From Strongylocentrotus droebachiensis (taxonomy: Eukaryota; Echinodermata; Echinoidea; Camarodonta; Strongylocentrotidae): 64,000 bases of DNA. This document shows positions 22,126 through 33,315 of the stretch, piece after piece (within the stretch, counting starts at the first letter, position 1; every line of letters starts with the position of its first letter). A program made the position numbers and the translations under genes. The DNA lies in assembly GCA_035222895.1 (NCBI GenBank), contig JAVYIG010000169.1, forward strand, positions 682,001 through 746,000, given 5' to 3'. The notes under the pieces are model-generated. The model saw only the letters and a list, made by a program, of their open reading frames with translations. It was not told where the DNA came from and ran no database searches.

Positions 22126-24115
22126 TCACATGCATCACCAGACCGCAACGAGCACAACATCAAAGCCACAACTTCAGATTCACCCAACCATTTTGCCGAG
22201 TGTCTGGAACACTCTCCCAGGCAACGCTGTCACTGTGTCACAATGTGACTGGGATTTCCTTTTTAAGCAGAGAATGTAATGGACAGGTGTTAGTTGAATA
22301 GATGTTGTTGGTGGCAGTTTACTAGGTCAACTAACTGGGGTCTCTAGTAGAGCAGGTGTCTGTCTTTGTTTGTGTGTGTGGAAAGGATGAGGAGAATGTT
22401 AATAGGACAGTTTTTGGCATGAGAGGAATACGAAGAATGTTGAGGTTGTTATTGAGAGAGCCAAAGTGGATTGAAGAGTTAGGGAGGTTTAATCAGATGG
22501 CATATGAGATCTCGAGAGGGTCAGACCTTTCAGAATTTGGTCTGATTTTGGGAGTGAATGAGGGGTGTTGGCCACGAAGGTAAATGATACAGCCACAGGC
22601 TATAAGCATGCTGCTGCTGGCATAGACTTTCCCTATACTATGGGACCAGGCAAGAACCAGGCAGCACAGGCCGACGTGGTAGAAGCCTCATCAGCCCTCG
22701 CCTCATCTTGAATCATTGTTTGAACATCGGAACTGTAAGTTACATAAATAAATGTGTTACCTTATTTGTAATTATCTGGAGGGAAGGTTATAGTTTCATA
22801 CATTTCATAAAGAGAAAGATATTTTCCATGTACTACAAGATAATGGATTTTTGTGTTTTATCTTGCTTGTTAAATAAGGAAGACTTAACCTTGATTAGTT
22901 TGTTTGCTTAGAATATATGAGGTTTAAGAAATTGTATTATACTGAAAAGTTATACATGTATAACTATATGTAAAGACATACGTGTTATTTTCTAATTTCT
23001 AGGTGAAAGATACCGTACATGGTCATTTATAAATGTCGCCTATTTTAGTGGTTTATGTCAGTGAAGCCAAGCTCTAGAGATTGTAAATGATTGTTGTAAA
23101 TAGTTAGGATTTACATCGCTATAGCTATCGTGTTTATTTTGGTAGATGGTTGGCTATTTTGGTTTCCATTTAATTCTTTTAGGGACAAGCTGGGCTCGTA
23201 GCCATAATCCGAGGCACCATCAATGAATGGACATGTGTTCGTAGTCGGCACGCTCAGGCAACCTACTCGCGTCAAGTCGTTGAGTCAACGCCCAGTGCTG
23301 TCGTACACCGGTCAGGCTTAGCAGGTCATGCATCATCGCACCGGGTTTCTACATACACCAGAGTATTTCGTTCCGCCTATTCAGAAACAGGAAGAGGTGG
23401 TATTTACGAACTCTAAATCGGGACTCTTTAACCCACAGCAGTTTACTTTATATACAAGGACCGGGCTAGAGTCGGTGGGTGATTGATTGTATGTTATACC
23501 TCAAAGAATGACTTGGTCATCAGGTAATCTATTTTCCTTGGGAAATATATAAGTGTTGGAACCGGGAAGTATGGAGTGATACATTGGGATATAATCGAGT
23601 ACCGATAAGACGATATATACAGTGTTAGGATATACTCCTATACTCTAATTTCATAGTGATTCCAAATCACTTACTTTGTCATTTATTTGCATGTTTATTT
23701 ATATTGAGCCGATGGCTCTTAAATAAACTATTTGTACACTATATTTTACTCTTGAAGTTGCTTGATTTTCTTGTGATACATACTCATGTCATCAGAATCT
23801 AATTTATCGTCAGACCATAGTAATTTACAGTATTTAAATCTGACACACTGCAAATACAATTATTGGCTTTAGGGGAGCGGCACTACCCGCCATACAGACT
23901 ATGGCGCCGCCCCTGCCCCTGAAGATGTTGTAACGAGGGAAACACCTGCACCACCTGCACACTGCACCCTGCACATTGTATATACATGTAGTGCACGGAG
24001 AACAACCACCATCACTTCACCAACAGCACATCACCAACAGCACGCAACACAGCACAACCCTCTCCAGGACAGCGTTCACGCTTTTGTGAGAGTAATTCTT
24101 CAACGTTCAAGGTTC
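22126..24115. other. Unassigned ~2-kb insert in the array
   Basis: A monomer is cut after ACACCCAAGCAT (22,114-22,125) and resumes with ATTCTAGCATAGTGAGCTTA (24,116). The content is clearly richer in GC than the array. The first about 150 bp look like the end of a LINE ORF (separate entry). 23,180-23,420 is GC-rich unique sequence. An AATAAA signal is at about 23,721, followed by TTGTACACTATATTTTACTC. 23,870-24,080 has repeated CACCTGCA and CACCAACAGCAC phrases. No second copy exists in the window, no clear long terminal repeats are visible, and the only sizeable open frame (22,356-22,583) resembles nothing I know. It may be a composite of several insertions. Confidence 0.6.
22140..22282 (+). 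pseudogene. Probable C-terminal scrap of a LINE ORF2
   Basis: One frame reads HPTILPSVWNTLPGNAVTV followed by SQCDWDFLFKQRM and a stop. The pattern (xxWNxLPxxVV...FKxxL) is the typical last 40 residues of CR1/jockey/L2-type ORF2 proteins. It is too short for a clade call and lies at the left edge of the 2-kb insert. Confidence 0.4.
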
Positions 24116-24796
24116 ATTCTAGCATAGTGAGCTTAATCCAAAAGTCTAAGAAGTGAAAACATAGACAAATATTTAGAGAGATGGCCAGAATTTTCGAAGA
24201 ACTTGTAAATGAATTAAGATGGATCCTTACCCGCTATGAATGAAGCCCAAGGGTGGAGGAAAATAGATTAAAAAAAATAAATAGAAGATTACACTTCATT
24301 TCTAAATGATACTTAAGATTATAATTTCTCTTTCTCCATAGTAAAAAAAAAGATCATCAGTAGGAAGCTTTACAGACAATGTTTACAATTGTTTATGAAA
24401 CATATTTTTACCATTGCTCACGCATTTATCTGCTATTCGAAGGATTACAACACCAGACCATTCAAGTAAAACGAACACACAAGTTAAATGCAATTCATGA
24501 CTTCATAGAAAATGAAACGTGAAAAATTTCGAAACTTATGGTTGAAAGTTATCGTGGACAGGTGGTCGCATTTGTACAACACCCAACCATTCTATCTTGG
24601 TGAGCTAAAAAATGGCCTTAAAGATAATACAATGACAAATATTCAGAAAGACAACCAAAATATGAAAAAAGATGTAATTGAATTGAATTGAATTACCCAC
24701 TATGAACATAGCCCAATGGTAGAAGAAAATAGATAATGATTACTATAAGATTACGATTGATATACAAGTGATATTCTTCTGTTTCATTTATCTTTC
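24116..24796. repeat. Array block between the 2-kb insert and MITE copy 2
   Basis: Resumes in mid-monomer; donor-like motif near 24,225 with minus-strand triplet CGG, and a degraded one near 24,690. Confidence 0.85.
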
Positions 24797-24800
24797 TTAA

Positions 24801-25060
24801 CTCTTATCATGACACAGGGCTAATCCCCATTGTGCCAGGCCTCAAATCCCCCCGTGCCAGGTTGTTGTGGAGATAATATAATTAACGCGAGGGTTCTATG
24901 AATAGTGAGTGCAAAATACACATCACAGTCCAATGAGCATTAACAATAACTGCTATTACGAATGCTGCATTGCACGCACATGGCACTCAAGCGATAGCTC
25001 CCTCGCATGGACAAAGCAGGATAACGATAGCGTGCATGCAGCCTCATGGCAGGCTATGAG
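24801..25060. mobile_element. Small TTAA-flanked MITE, copy 2
   Basis: TTAA at 24,797-24,800 and 25,061-25,064. The left end is CTCTTATCATGACA; the reverse complement of the right end is CTCATAGCCTGCCA. It is about 55 bp longer than copy 1 because of an extra CCAGGCCTCAAATCCCCCCG segment near the left end and an insertion near 24,980. It interrupts the monomer at the same point as copy 1, directly before GGGGAAG; intact monomers with TTTCTTAATGGGGAAG are at 38,030-38,050. Confidence 0.75.
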
Positions 25061-25064
25061 TTAA

Positions 25065-26344
25065 TGGGGAAGAAGGAGATCATCAGTTTAAAGCCTAACA
25101 GACAATGTGTATGCCTTCAATTTTATCTGGATTGTTTCTGTAAAATTGTTTAGCGAATATATCTTTACCATCGTGCACGAATGTTCCTGCTAACTAAAGG
25201 ACTAAAACACCATTTTGTGTATTAAGAAAGACACGTTAGGTAAACATTCCATTCGCGACTTGATACAAACATTTAAATTTAAATTTCAAAACCAATGTTT
25301 GAAAGAATTATCGTGGATAGTAGATAGCATTTTTACAAAACCTAAGCATTCTATTGTGGTGAGCTTTAAAAAAAAAGCGTTAAAGTGAAAGCAATACAAA
25401 TTATTCAAAAAGATGACCAGAATTTATAAGGTAGTCATAATTGAATTTAGATTAACACTTACCTTCAATAAAAAAAAACAAGGGTGGAGGTAAAAGAATT
25501 TAAAAAGAAATTAATACAATTTGCATAGAAATACATTTTCTTCTCTTTCTAGGGAAGGAGGAAATTTCTAGTCGGAAAACTTAATGACAATGTAATTGCT
25601 TTTATTTTTAAGTGGAATTTATGTTTACAATGGTTTAGGAAAAATACCTCTATGGTTATGTACGAATATCCCTGCTTACCGAACAAATAGAATATCAGTG
25701 TATTAAAGAAAATCAAACACATATGACTTTTTTTTTTTTAATGTGACTTTAAAGAAGATGAAAAATGAATATTTCGAAAGTATAGTGTAAATTTATTATG
25801 AATAGGTGTTATTCTACAACACCCAAGCATTAGCATGGTGAGCTAAGACAAATCTTTAAAGTGAATACAAAGAAAAAATATTCAGAAAGATAACCAGAAT
25901 TTATGAAGAAAGTAACTCAATTTTGATGAATACGTACCAGCTATGATTAAAGCCCAAGGGTAGAGAAAATAGATAAACATAAATAGCAGTTTAATGTTCA
26001 TATACTAATGATACACATCTTTGTAATTTCTTTCTTCATGGGAGAAAAGGACATAATCATTCTGAAGCCAGAATGATAATCGTCTTGCTTGTATTTTTAA
26101 GTAACATCTATGATAACGATGGTTTTATAGGAAACTTACCTTTATGATTATGTACGAATATCCCTGCTTACTGAAGGATTATAATACCAGTTCATTAAAG
26201 TAGGTCAAACACATATGGTAAAATTAGTAACTGTGACTTCATAGAAGATAACAAATTAAAATTTCGAAACCGATGGTCTGAAGTTATCATGAATAGGTGG
26301 TAGGATTTATACATCACTAAAGAATTATATTGTCGTAGATATAT

Positions 26345-26375
<31 letters not shown>

Positions 26376-28446
26376 GGAAAGCACAATATTTGAAAACATG
26401 TACAAGTAAACATGTTCTGAAAGTTCACCTGAATTTATAACGATGTTATGATTGAATTTATATCAATAGTTACTCGTTATTAACAAAACCTGAGGGTAGA
26501 TGGATATAGATGAACATTTATATTAGAATACATATCTTATTTATATGATTCTCCTCTTCTTAATTTTGTTTTCTTTGTGGGAAAGTAGTAAATCATAAAT
26601 AGGAGGCCTTACATACTAATGTAATGCCTTTATTTTTAAGTGAAATGTAATAAGTACAGTGGCAAACATATCTGTGTCACTGTGCACGAATATCCCTTCT
26701 TACCGAAGGATTACAACTCCAGTTCATTAAAATAAGACAAACACACATTAATAAACATACAATCAGTGACTTAAACAAAAAAGGATAAATGTTAATTTCG
26801 AAACAGATGGTTGGAAGGTGTCATGGAAAGGTTTAAGCATTTCTTCAACACGCAAGCATTCTATCGTTGTGAGGTAAAACAAAACAGCCTTAAAGGTGAA
26901 TACACAGACTAATATTCAGATCGATGAAAAGATTACATAAGACGTTGTATTTAAATGTATATGAATACTTACGAACTATGAATGAATCCCAAGGTTAGAA
27001 GAAAAAGATGAAGATATACATTACAATACACATCCAAATTATATGATACTCCTCTTCCTAATTTATTTTTCTTCGTAGGGAACTATAAATATAAGTTGAA
27101 GGCCTTACATACTAATGTAATGCCCTTTTTAGGTGAAATGTGATAGTTACAATGGGAAGCATATCTTTAACACTTTGAATGAATATTCCTTCTTACCTTC
27201 TTACTAGGACAAACACGTAAAACAAATATTACAACAAACAATTTGTGACATCAAAAAAGATGACAATTTTTTTTTCTCAAAACGGACGGTTGGAAGTTAT
27301 AATAGAAAGATTTAAGTATTTATATAACACATAAGCAAAACAGGTGAATACACGGACAATTATTTAGAACGATGAGCGGAATACATGAACGAAGTTGTAA
27401 TGTAATATGGGATTACTTACAAACTACGAACGAATCCCAAGGGTAGAAGAAAAAAGATGAAGATATAAATTAGATTACACTTCATATAGAATGATAATCG
27501 TCTGTTCAGTTCTCGTTTATCATGGGGAAGAAGAAAATCATCAGTTACTAGCCTTACAGACAATTTTAGTGAATTTATTTTCAAGTGGCATTTATAGTTT
27601 CAATGGACTAGGGAACATATCCTTATCATTGTGCAAAAGTATGACGGCTTACCGGTGGACTAAACAACCTGTTCATTAAAGTAAGATCAATGGATTATAT
27701 ACCATGGAATCATTGACTTGAAAAAGATGACAATTTTGATTTTCAGAACGGATACTTCAAAGCTTTAATGGAGAGGTGGTATCATTTGTACAACACCCAG
27801 GCGATATATCATGGTGAGCTAAAATAACCTATACATTGAATACAACACAAAATATTCAAAAAAGACGACCAGAATGAATAAAGAAGTTATAATTGAATTG
27901 TTAGATGAATACTTACCCCCTATGAATGAAACCCCAAGGTAGTGAAAAACAGATGAAAAATAAATAGTATATTACACTTCATATACAATCATGGAGGAGA
28001 AGAATATCATCAGTTGCACTCCTTACTTACACTTTTCAAGCCTCTATTTTGAAATGGCATTCATGATTAAATGCGTAAGGAAACATATCTTCATCATTGT
28101 GCACGAATAACCCTTTTTCCGAAATATTTTCAACAACAATTTATTATAGTAAAAACCAACGCAAAAGATTAAAATCCATTCCGTAACTTCATGAAAGATT
28201 AAAAGTAAAACTTCAAAACCGATGGTTGGAAGTTATCATGGATAGGTTGTAGGATTTCTACAGAACCGTAGAATTCTACCGGGGGAGCTTAACAAATCTT
28301 TAAAACGAAAACGAGGAAAAGGATTCAGATGGATGACCAGAAAATATGAAGAAAATATATAAGAATTTAGTTGAATACTTACGTGCTATAAACAAAGACC
28401 AAGAGTAAAGGGAAAAAGTGGAAGATAAGCAGTAGATTACAATTCA
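25065..28446. repeat. Array block of diverged monomers
   Basis: Monomers here differ strongly from one another yet keep the landmarks. Donor-like motifs near 25,930 (CTG, donor GTACGT), 26,968 (TTC), 27,413 (TTT), 27,908 (GGG) and 28,377 (CAC). A short (AT)n microsatellite is at 26,337-26,376. Confidence 0.88.
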
Positions 28447-29930
28447 TATACAAATAACACTAATTCATATATTTACTCTTTCTTTATGGGGAAGAAGGAT
28501 ATCATCAGTTGCAAGCCTAACAGAAAATGTTCAAGCCTTTATTGTTTGCTGTAATTTACGGATACAATTATTTACGAAACATATCTATATCATTGGGCAC
28601 GAATATTCTTTTTTGCCAAAGTGTTTTACAGCAGTACATTATAGTAAAAACAAACACAAAAGACTAATATTCATTCCTTGACTTCATAAAAGATTAAAAA
28701 ATAAATCTCAAATCGATAGTTTCAAATATATCATAGATAGGTGGTAGCAGCTCACAACACCCTAGCATTCTATCGTTGTGAGCTACAAAATATTTAAAGC
28801 GAAAACGAAGAAAGAGATTCAGATAGCAGATCAGAACATATAAAGAAAATATATAGGAATTTAGTTAAATACTTACCCGCTATGAACAAAGACCAAGAGT
28901 AAAGGGATAAAGTTGAAGATAAGAGGTAGATTACAATTCATGTACAAATAATACTAATTCATATATTTTCTCTTACTTTATGGGGAAGAAGGATATCATC
29001 AGTTGCAAGCCTAACAGAAAATGTTCAAGCCTTTATTGTTAACTGTAATTTACGGATAAAATTCTTTACGAAACATATCTATATCATTGGGCACGAATAT
29101 TCTTTTTTGCCAAAGTGTTTTACAGCAGTACATTATAGTAAAAACAAACACAAAAGACTAATATTTATTCCTTGACTTCATAAAAGATTAAAAGTTAAAT
29201 CTCAAATCGATAGTTTCAAATATATCATAGATAGGTGGTAGCAGCTCACAACACCCTAGCATTCTATCGTTGTGAGCTACAAAATATTTAAAGCGAAAAC
29301 GAAGAAAGAGATTCAGATAGAAGATCAGAACATATAAAGAAAATATATAGGAATTTAGTTAAATACTTACCCGCTATGAACAAAGACCAAGAGTAAAGGG
29401 ATAAAGTTGAAGATAAGAGGTAGATTACAATTCATATACAAATAATACTAATTCATATATTTTCTCTTTCTTCATGGGGAAGAAGGATATCATCAGTTGC
29501 AAGCCTAACAGAAAATGTTCAAGCCTTTATTGTTAACTGTAATTTACGGATAAAATTCTTTACGAAACATATCTATATCATTGGGCACGAATATTCTTTT
29601 TTGCCAAAGTGTTTTACAGCAGTACATTATAGTAAAAACAAACACAAAAGACTAATATTTATTCCTTAATTTCATAAAAGATCACAAGTTAAATCTCAAA
29701 TCGATAGTTTCAAATATATCATAGATAGGTGGTAGCAGCTCACAACACCCTAGCATTCTATCGTTGTGAGCTACAAAATATTTAAAGCGAAAACGAAGAA
29801 AGAGATTCAGATAGAAGATCAGAACATATAAAGAAAATATATAGGAATTTAGTAAAATACTTACCAACTTTGAACAAATACCAAGAGTAAAAGCAAAAAT
29901 TGAAAATAAACAGTAGATTACAATTCATAT
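28447..29930. repeat. Three nearly identical tandem monomers (493-495 bp)
   Basis: Units with ACTTAC at 28,871, 29,364 and 29,859 are almost the same sequence, unlike the diverged monomers to their left, so they come from recent local amplification. GATCAGAACATATAAAGAAA and GCTACAAAATATTTAAAGCG recur in register. Confidence 0.9.
28793..28889 (-). other. Example of the per-monomer minus-strand intron-like motif
   Basis: On the minus strand this monomer reads ATAG, then the triplet CGG, then GTAAGTAT (donor at plus 28,869-28,876), and 84 bases further TTTTGTAG followed by CTCACA (acceptor side at plus 28,793). The same layout recurs through the array. ACTTAC on the plus strand marks it at 6,940, 7,438, 12,888, 28,377, 28,871, 29,859, 41,324, 46,522, 53,523, 55,843, 57,070 and 57,969, among others. 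The triplets at those sites are TGG, CGC, TCG, CAC, CGG, TTG, CAC, CGG, CTC, ATC, CGG and AAC. GTAAGTAT is the consensus U1-pairing sequence of a 5' splice site. That it is spliced is inference. Confidence 0.6.
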
Positions 29931-30480
29931 ACAAATAACACTAACCCATATCATTTCTCTTTCTTTATGGGGAAGAAGGATATCATCAGTTGCAAGCCTA
30001 GCAGAAAATGTTCAAGCCTTCATCTTTAACTGGAATTAATGGATACGTTCCTTAACGAAACCTATCTATATCATTGGCACGAATATTCTGTTTTACCAAA
30101 GTATTTTACAATAGTACATTATAGTAAAATAAACATAAAAGACTAACATCCATTCCGTGAATTCATGAAAGATTAAAAATTAAATCTGAAATCCCTGGTT
30201 TGAATATATCATGGATGGGTGGTATCAGCTCACAACACCCTAGCATTCTATCGTGGTGAGCTACAAAATATTTAAAACGAAAACGAAGAAAAATATTCAG
30301 AAAGAAGATCAGAACATATAAAGAAAATATAGAGGAATTTAGTTAGATACTTACCAACTTTGAACAAATACCAAGGGTAAAGGAAAATAGTTGAAGATAA
30401 ACAGTAGATTACACTTTACGTACAAATAATACTATTCCATATCATTTCTCTTTCTTCATGGGGAAGAAGGATATTATCAG

Positions 30481-33315
30481 TTGCAAGCCCTACATACAAT
30501 ATTCAGATCTTTTTTTAACTGGCATTTTTGGTTAAAATGGTTTAGGAAACATATCTTTATCAATTTGCACGAAAATCCCTTTTTACCGAAGTATTACAAC
30601 ACCAGCTTATTAAGATAAACACATAAGATAAACATACAATCAGTGACTATAAAAAGATGACAATTTCGATTTTCGTAGCCGATAGTTCAAAGCTTTGATG
30701 GAGAGGTGGTAGAATTTGTACAACACCCAGGCTATATATCACGATGAGCTACAATAATCTATACATTGAATACAACACAAAATATTCAAAAAGACGACCA
30801 GAATTAATACTTTAACACTATGTATGAAACCCAAAGATAGCAGAAAATAGATAAACAAATCAATATTAGAATACACTTCATATACAATCATGGGGAAGAA
30901 AAATATCATCACTTGCAAGCCTAACAGAAAATGTTCAAGCCTTTATCTTTAACTGGAATTTACGGATACAATTCTTTACGAAACATATCTATATCATTGG
31001 GCACGAATATTCTGTTTTACCAAAGTATTTTACAACAGTACATTTTAGTTAAAACAAACACAAAAGACTAACATCCATTCCGTGACTTCATGAAAGATTA
31101 CAAATTAAATCTCAAATTGATGGTTTGAATATATCATGGATAGGTAGTAGCAGCTCAGAACACCTTAGCATTCTATCGTGGTGAGCTACAAAATATTTGA
31201 AGCAACAATGAAGACAAAGATTCAGATAGCAGACCAGAAAATATAAAGAAAACATACAATAATTTAGTTAGATACTTACCAGCTTTGAACAAATACCAAG
31301 ATTAAATGAAAATAGTTGAAAATATACAGTAGATTACAATTCATGTACAACAAATACTAATCCATATCATTTCTCTTTCTTTATTAGAAAGAAGGATATC
31401 ATCAGTTTGAAGCCTAGCAGAAAATGTTCAAGCCTTCATCTTTAACTGGAATTAATGGATACATTACTTAACGAAACATATCTTTATTATTGGGCAAGAA
31501 TATTCTGTTTTACTAAAGTCTTTTACAACGGTACATTATAGTAAAATAAATATAAAAGACTAACATCCATTCCGTGACTTCATGAAAGATTAAAATTTAA
31601 ATATGAAATCCCTGGTTTGAATATATCATGGATGGGTGGTATCAGCTCACAACACTCTAGCATTCTATCGTGGTGAGCTACAAAATATTTAAAACGAAAA
31701 CGAAGAAAAATATTCAGAAAGAAGATCAAAACATATAAAGAAAATATAGAGGAATTTAGTTAGATACTTACCAACTTTGAACAAATACCAAGGGTAAAGG
31801 AAAATAGTTGAAGATAAACAGTAGATTACACTTTACGTACAAATAATACTATTCCATATCATTTCTCTTTCTTCATGGGGAAGAAGGATATCATCAGTTG
31901 CAAGCCCTACATACAATATTCAGATCTTTTTTTAACTGGCATTTTTGGTTAAAATGGTTTAGGAAACATATCTTTATCAATTTGCACGAAAATCCCTTTT
32001 TACCGAAGTATTACAACACCAGCTTATTAAGATAAACACATAAGATAAACATACAATCAGTGACTATAAAAAGATGACAATTTCGATTTTCGTAGCCGAT
32101 AGTTCAAAGCTTTGATGGAAAGGTGGTAGAATGTGTACAACACCCAGGCTATATATCACGATGAGCTACAATAATCTATACATTGAATACAACACAAAAT
32201 ATTCAAAAAGACGACCAGAATTAATACGTTAACACTATGTATGAAACCCAAAGATAGCGGAAAATAGAAAAACAAATCAATATTAGAATACACTTCATAT
32301 ACAATCATGGGGAAGAAAAATATCATCACTTGCAAGCCTAACAGAAAATGTTCAAGCCTTTATCTTTAACTGGAATTTACGGATACAATTCTTTACGAAA
32401 CATATCTATATCATTGGGCACGAATATTCTGTTTTACCAAAGTATTTTACAACAGTACATTTTAGTTAAAACAAACACAAAAGACTAACATCCATTCCGT
32501 GACTTCATAAAAGATTACAAATTAAATCTCAAATTGATGTTTTGAATATATCATGGATAGGTAATAGCAGCTCAGAACACCCTAGCATTTTATCGTGGTG
32601 AGCTACAAAATATTTGAAGCAACAATGAAGACAAAGATTCAGATAGCAGACCAGAAAATATAAAGAAAACATATAAGAATTTAGTTAGATACTTACCAGC
32701 TTTGAACAAATACCAAGATTAAATGAAAATAGTTGAAAATAAACAGTAGATTACAATTTATGTACAACAAATACTAATCCATATCATTTCTCTTTCTTTA
32801 TTAGAAAGAAGGATATCATCAGTTGCAAGCCTAGCAGAAAATGTTCAAGCCTTCATCTTTAACTGGAATTAATGGATACATTCCTTAACGAAACATATCT
32901 TTATTATTGGGCAAGAATATTCTGTTTTACTAAAGTCTTTTACAACAGTACATTATAGTAAAATAAACATAAAAGACTAACATCCATTCCGTGACTTCAT
33001 GAAAGATTAAAAATTAAATCTGAAATCCCTGGTTTGAATATATCATGGATGGGTGGTATCAGCTCACAACACCTTAGCATTCTATCGTGGTGAGCTAAAA
33101 AAAAAATTAAAACGAAAACGAAGAAAAATATTCAGAAAGAAGATCAGAACATGCAAAGAAAATATAGAGGAATTTAGTTAGATACTTACCAACTTTGAAC
33201 AAATACCAAGGGTAAAGGAAAATAGTTGAAGATAAACAGTAGATTACACTTTACGTACAAATAATACTATTCCATATCATTTCTCTTTCTTCATGGTGAA
33301 GAAGGATATCATCAG
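30481..33315. repeat. Higher-order repeat, 3-mer, period about 1,417 bp
   Basis: The phrase TTGCAAGCCCTACATACAAT marks the same monomer type at 30,481, 31,898 and 33,316, giving periods of 1,417 and 1,418 bp. Between them the same three monomer types follow in the same order with near identity. The third type has a damaged donor-like motif (TTTAAC in place of TTACNN) near 30,815, 32,231 and 33,648 in every copy, which shows the higher-order unit, not the monomer, was amplified. Confidence 0.92.

Noticed and set aside
22126-24115. Possible LTR element or solo LTR (TATA-like and AATAAA signals)
   Set aside because: No pair of long terminal repeats, no confident primer-binding site and no gag or pol similarity could be seen.
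29682-29867. Similar minus-strand frames in several monomers (..GCCELLPPIYDIF..) at 29,682, 34,426 and 34,921
   Set aside because: They come from recently duplicated monomers. In older monomers the same region is stopped or in another frame, so a conserved protein is not supported.
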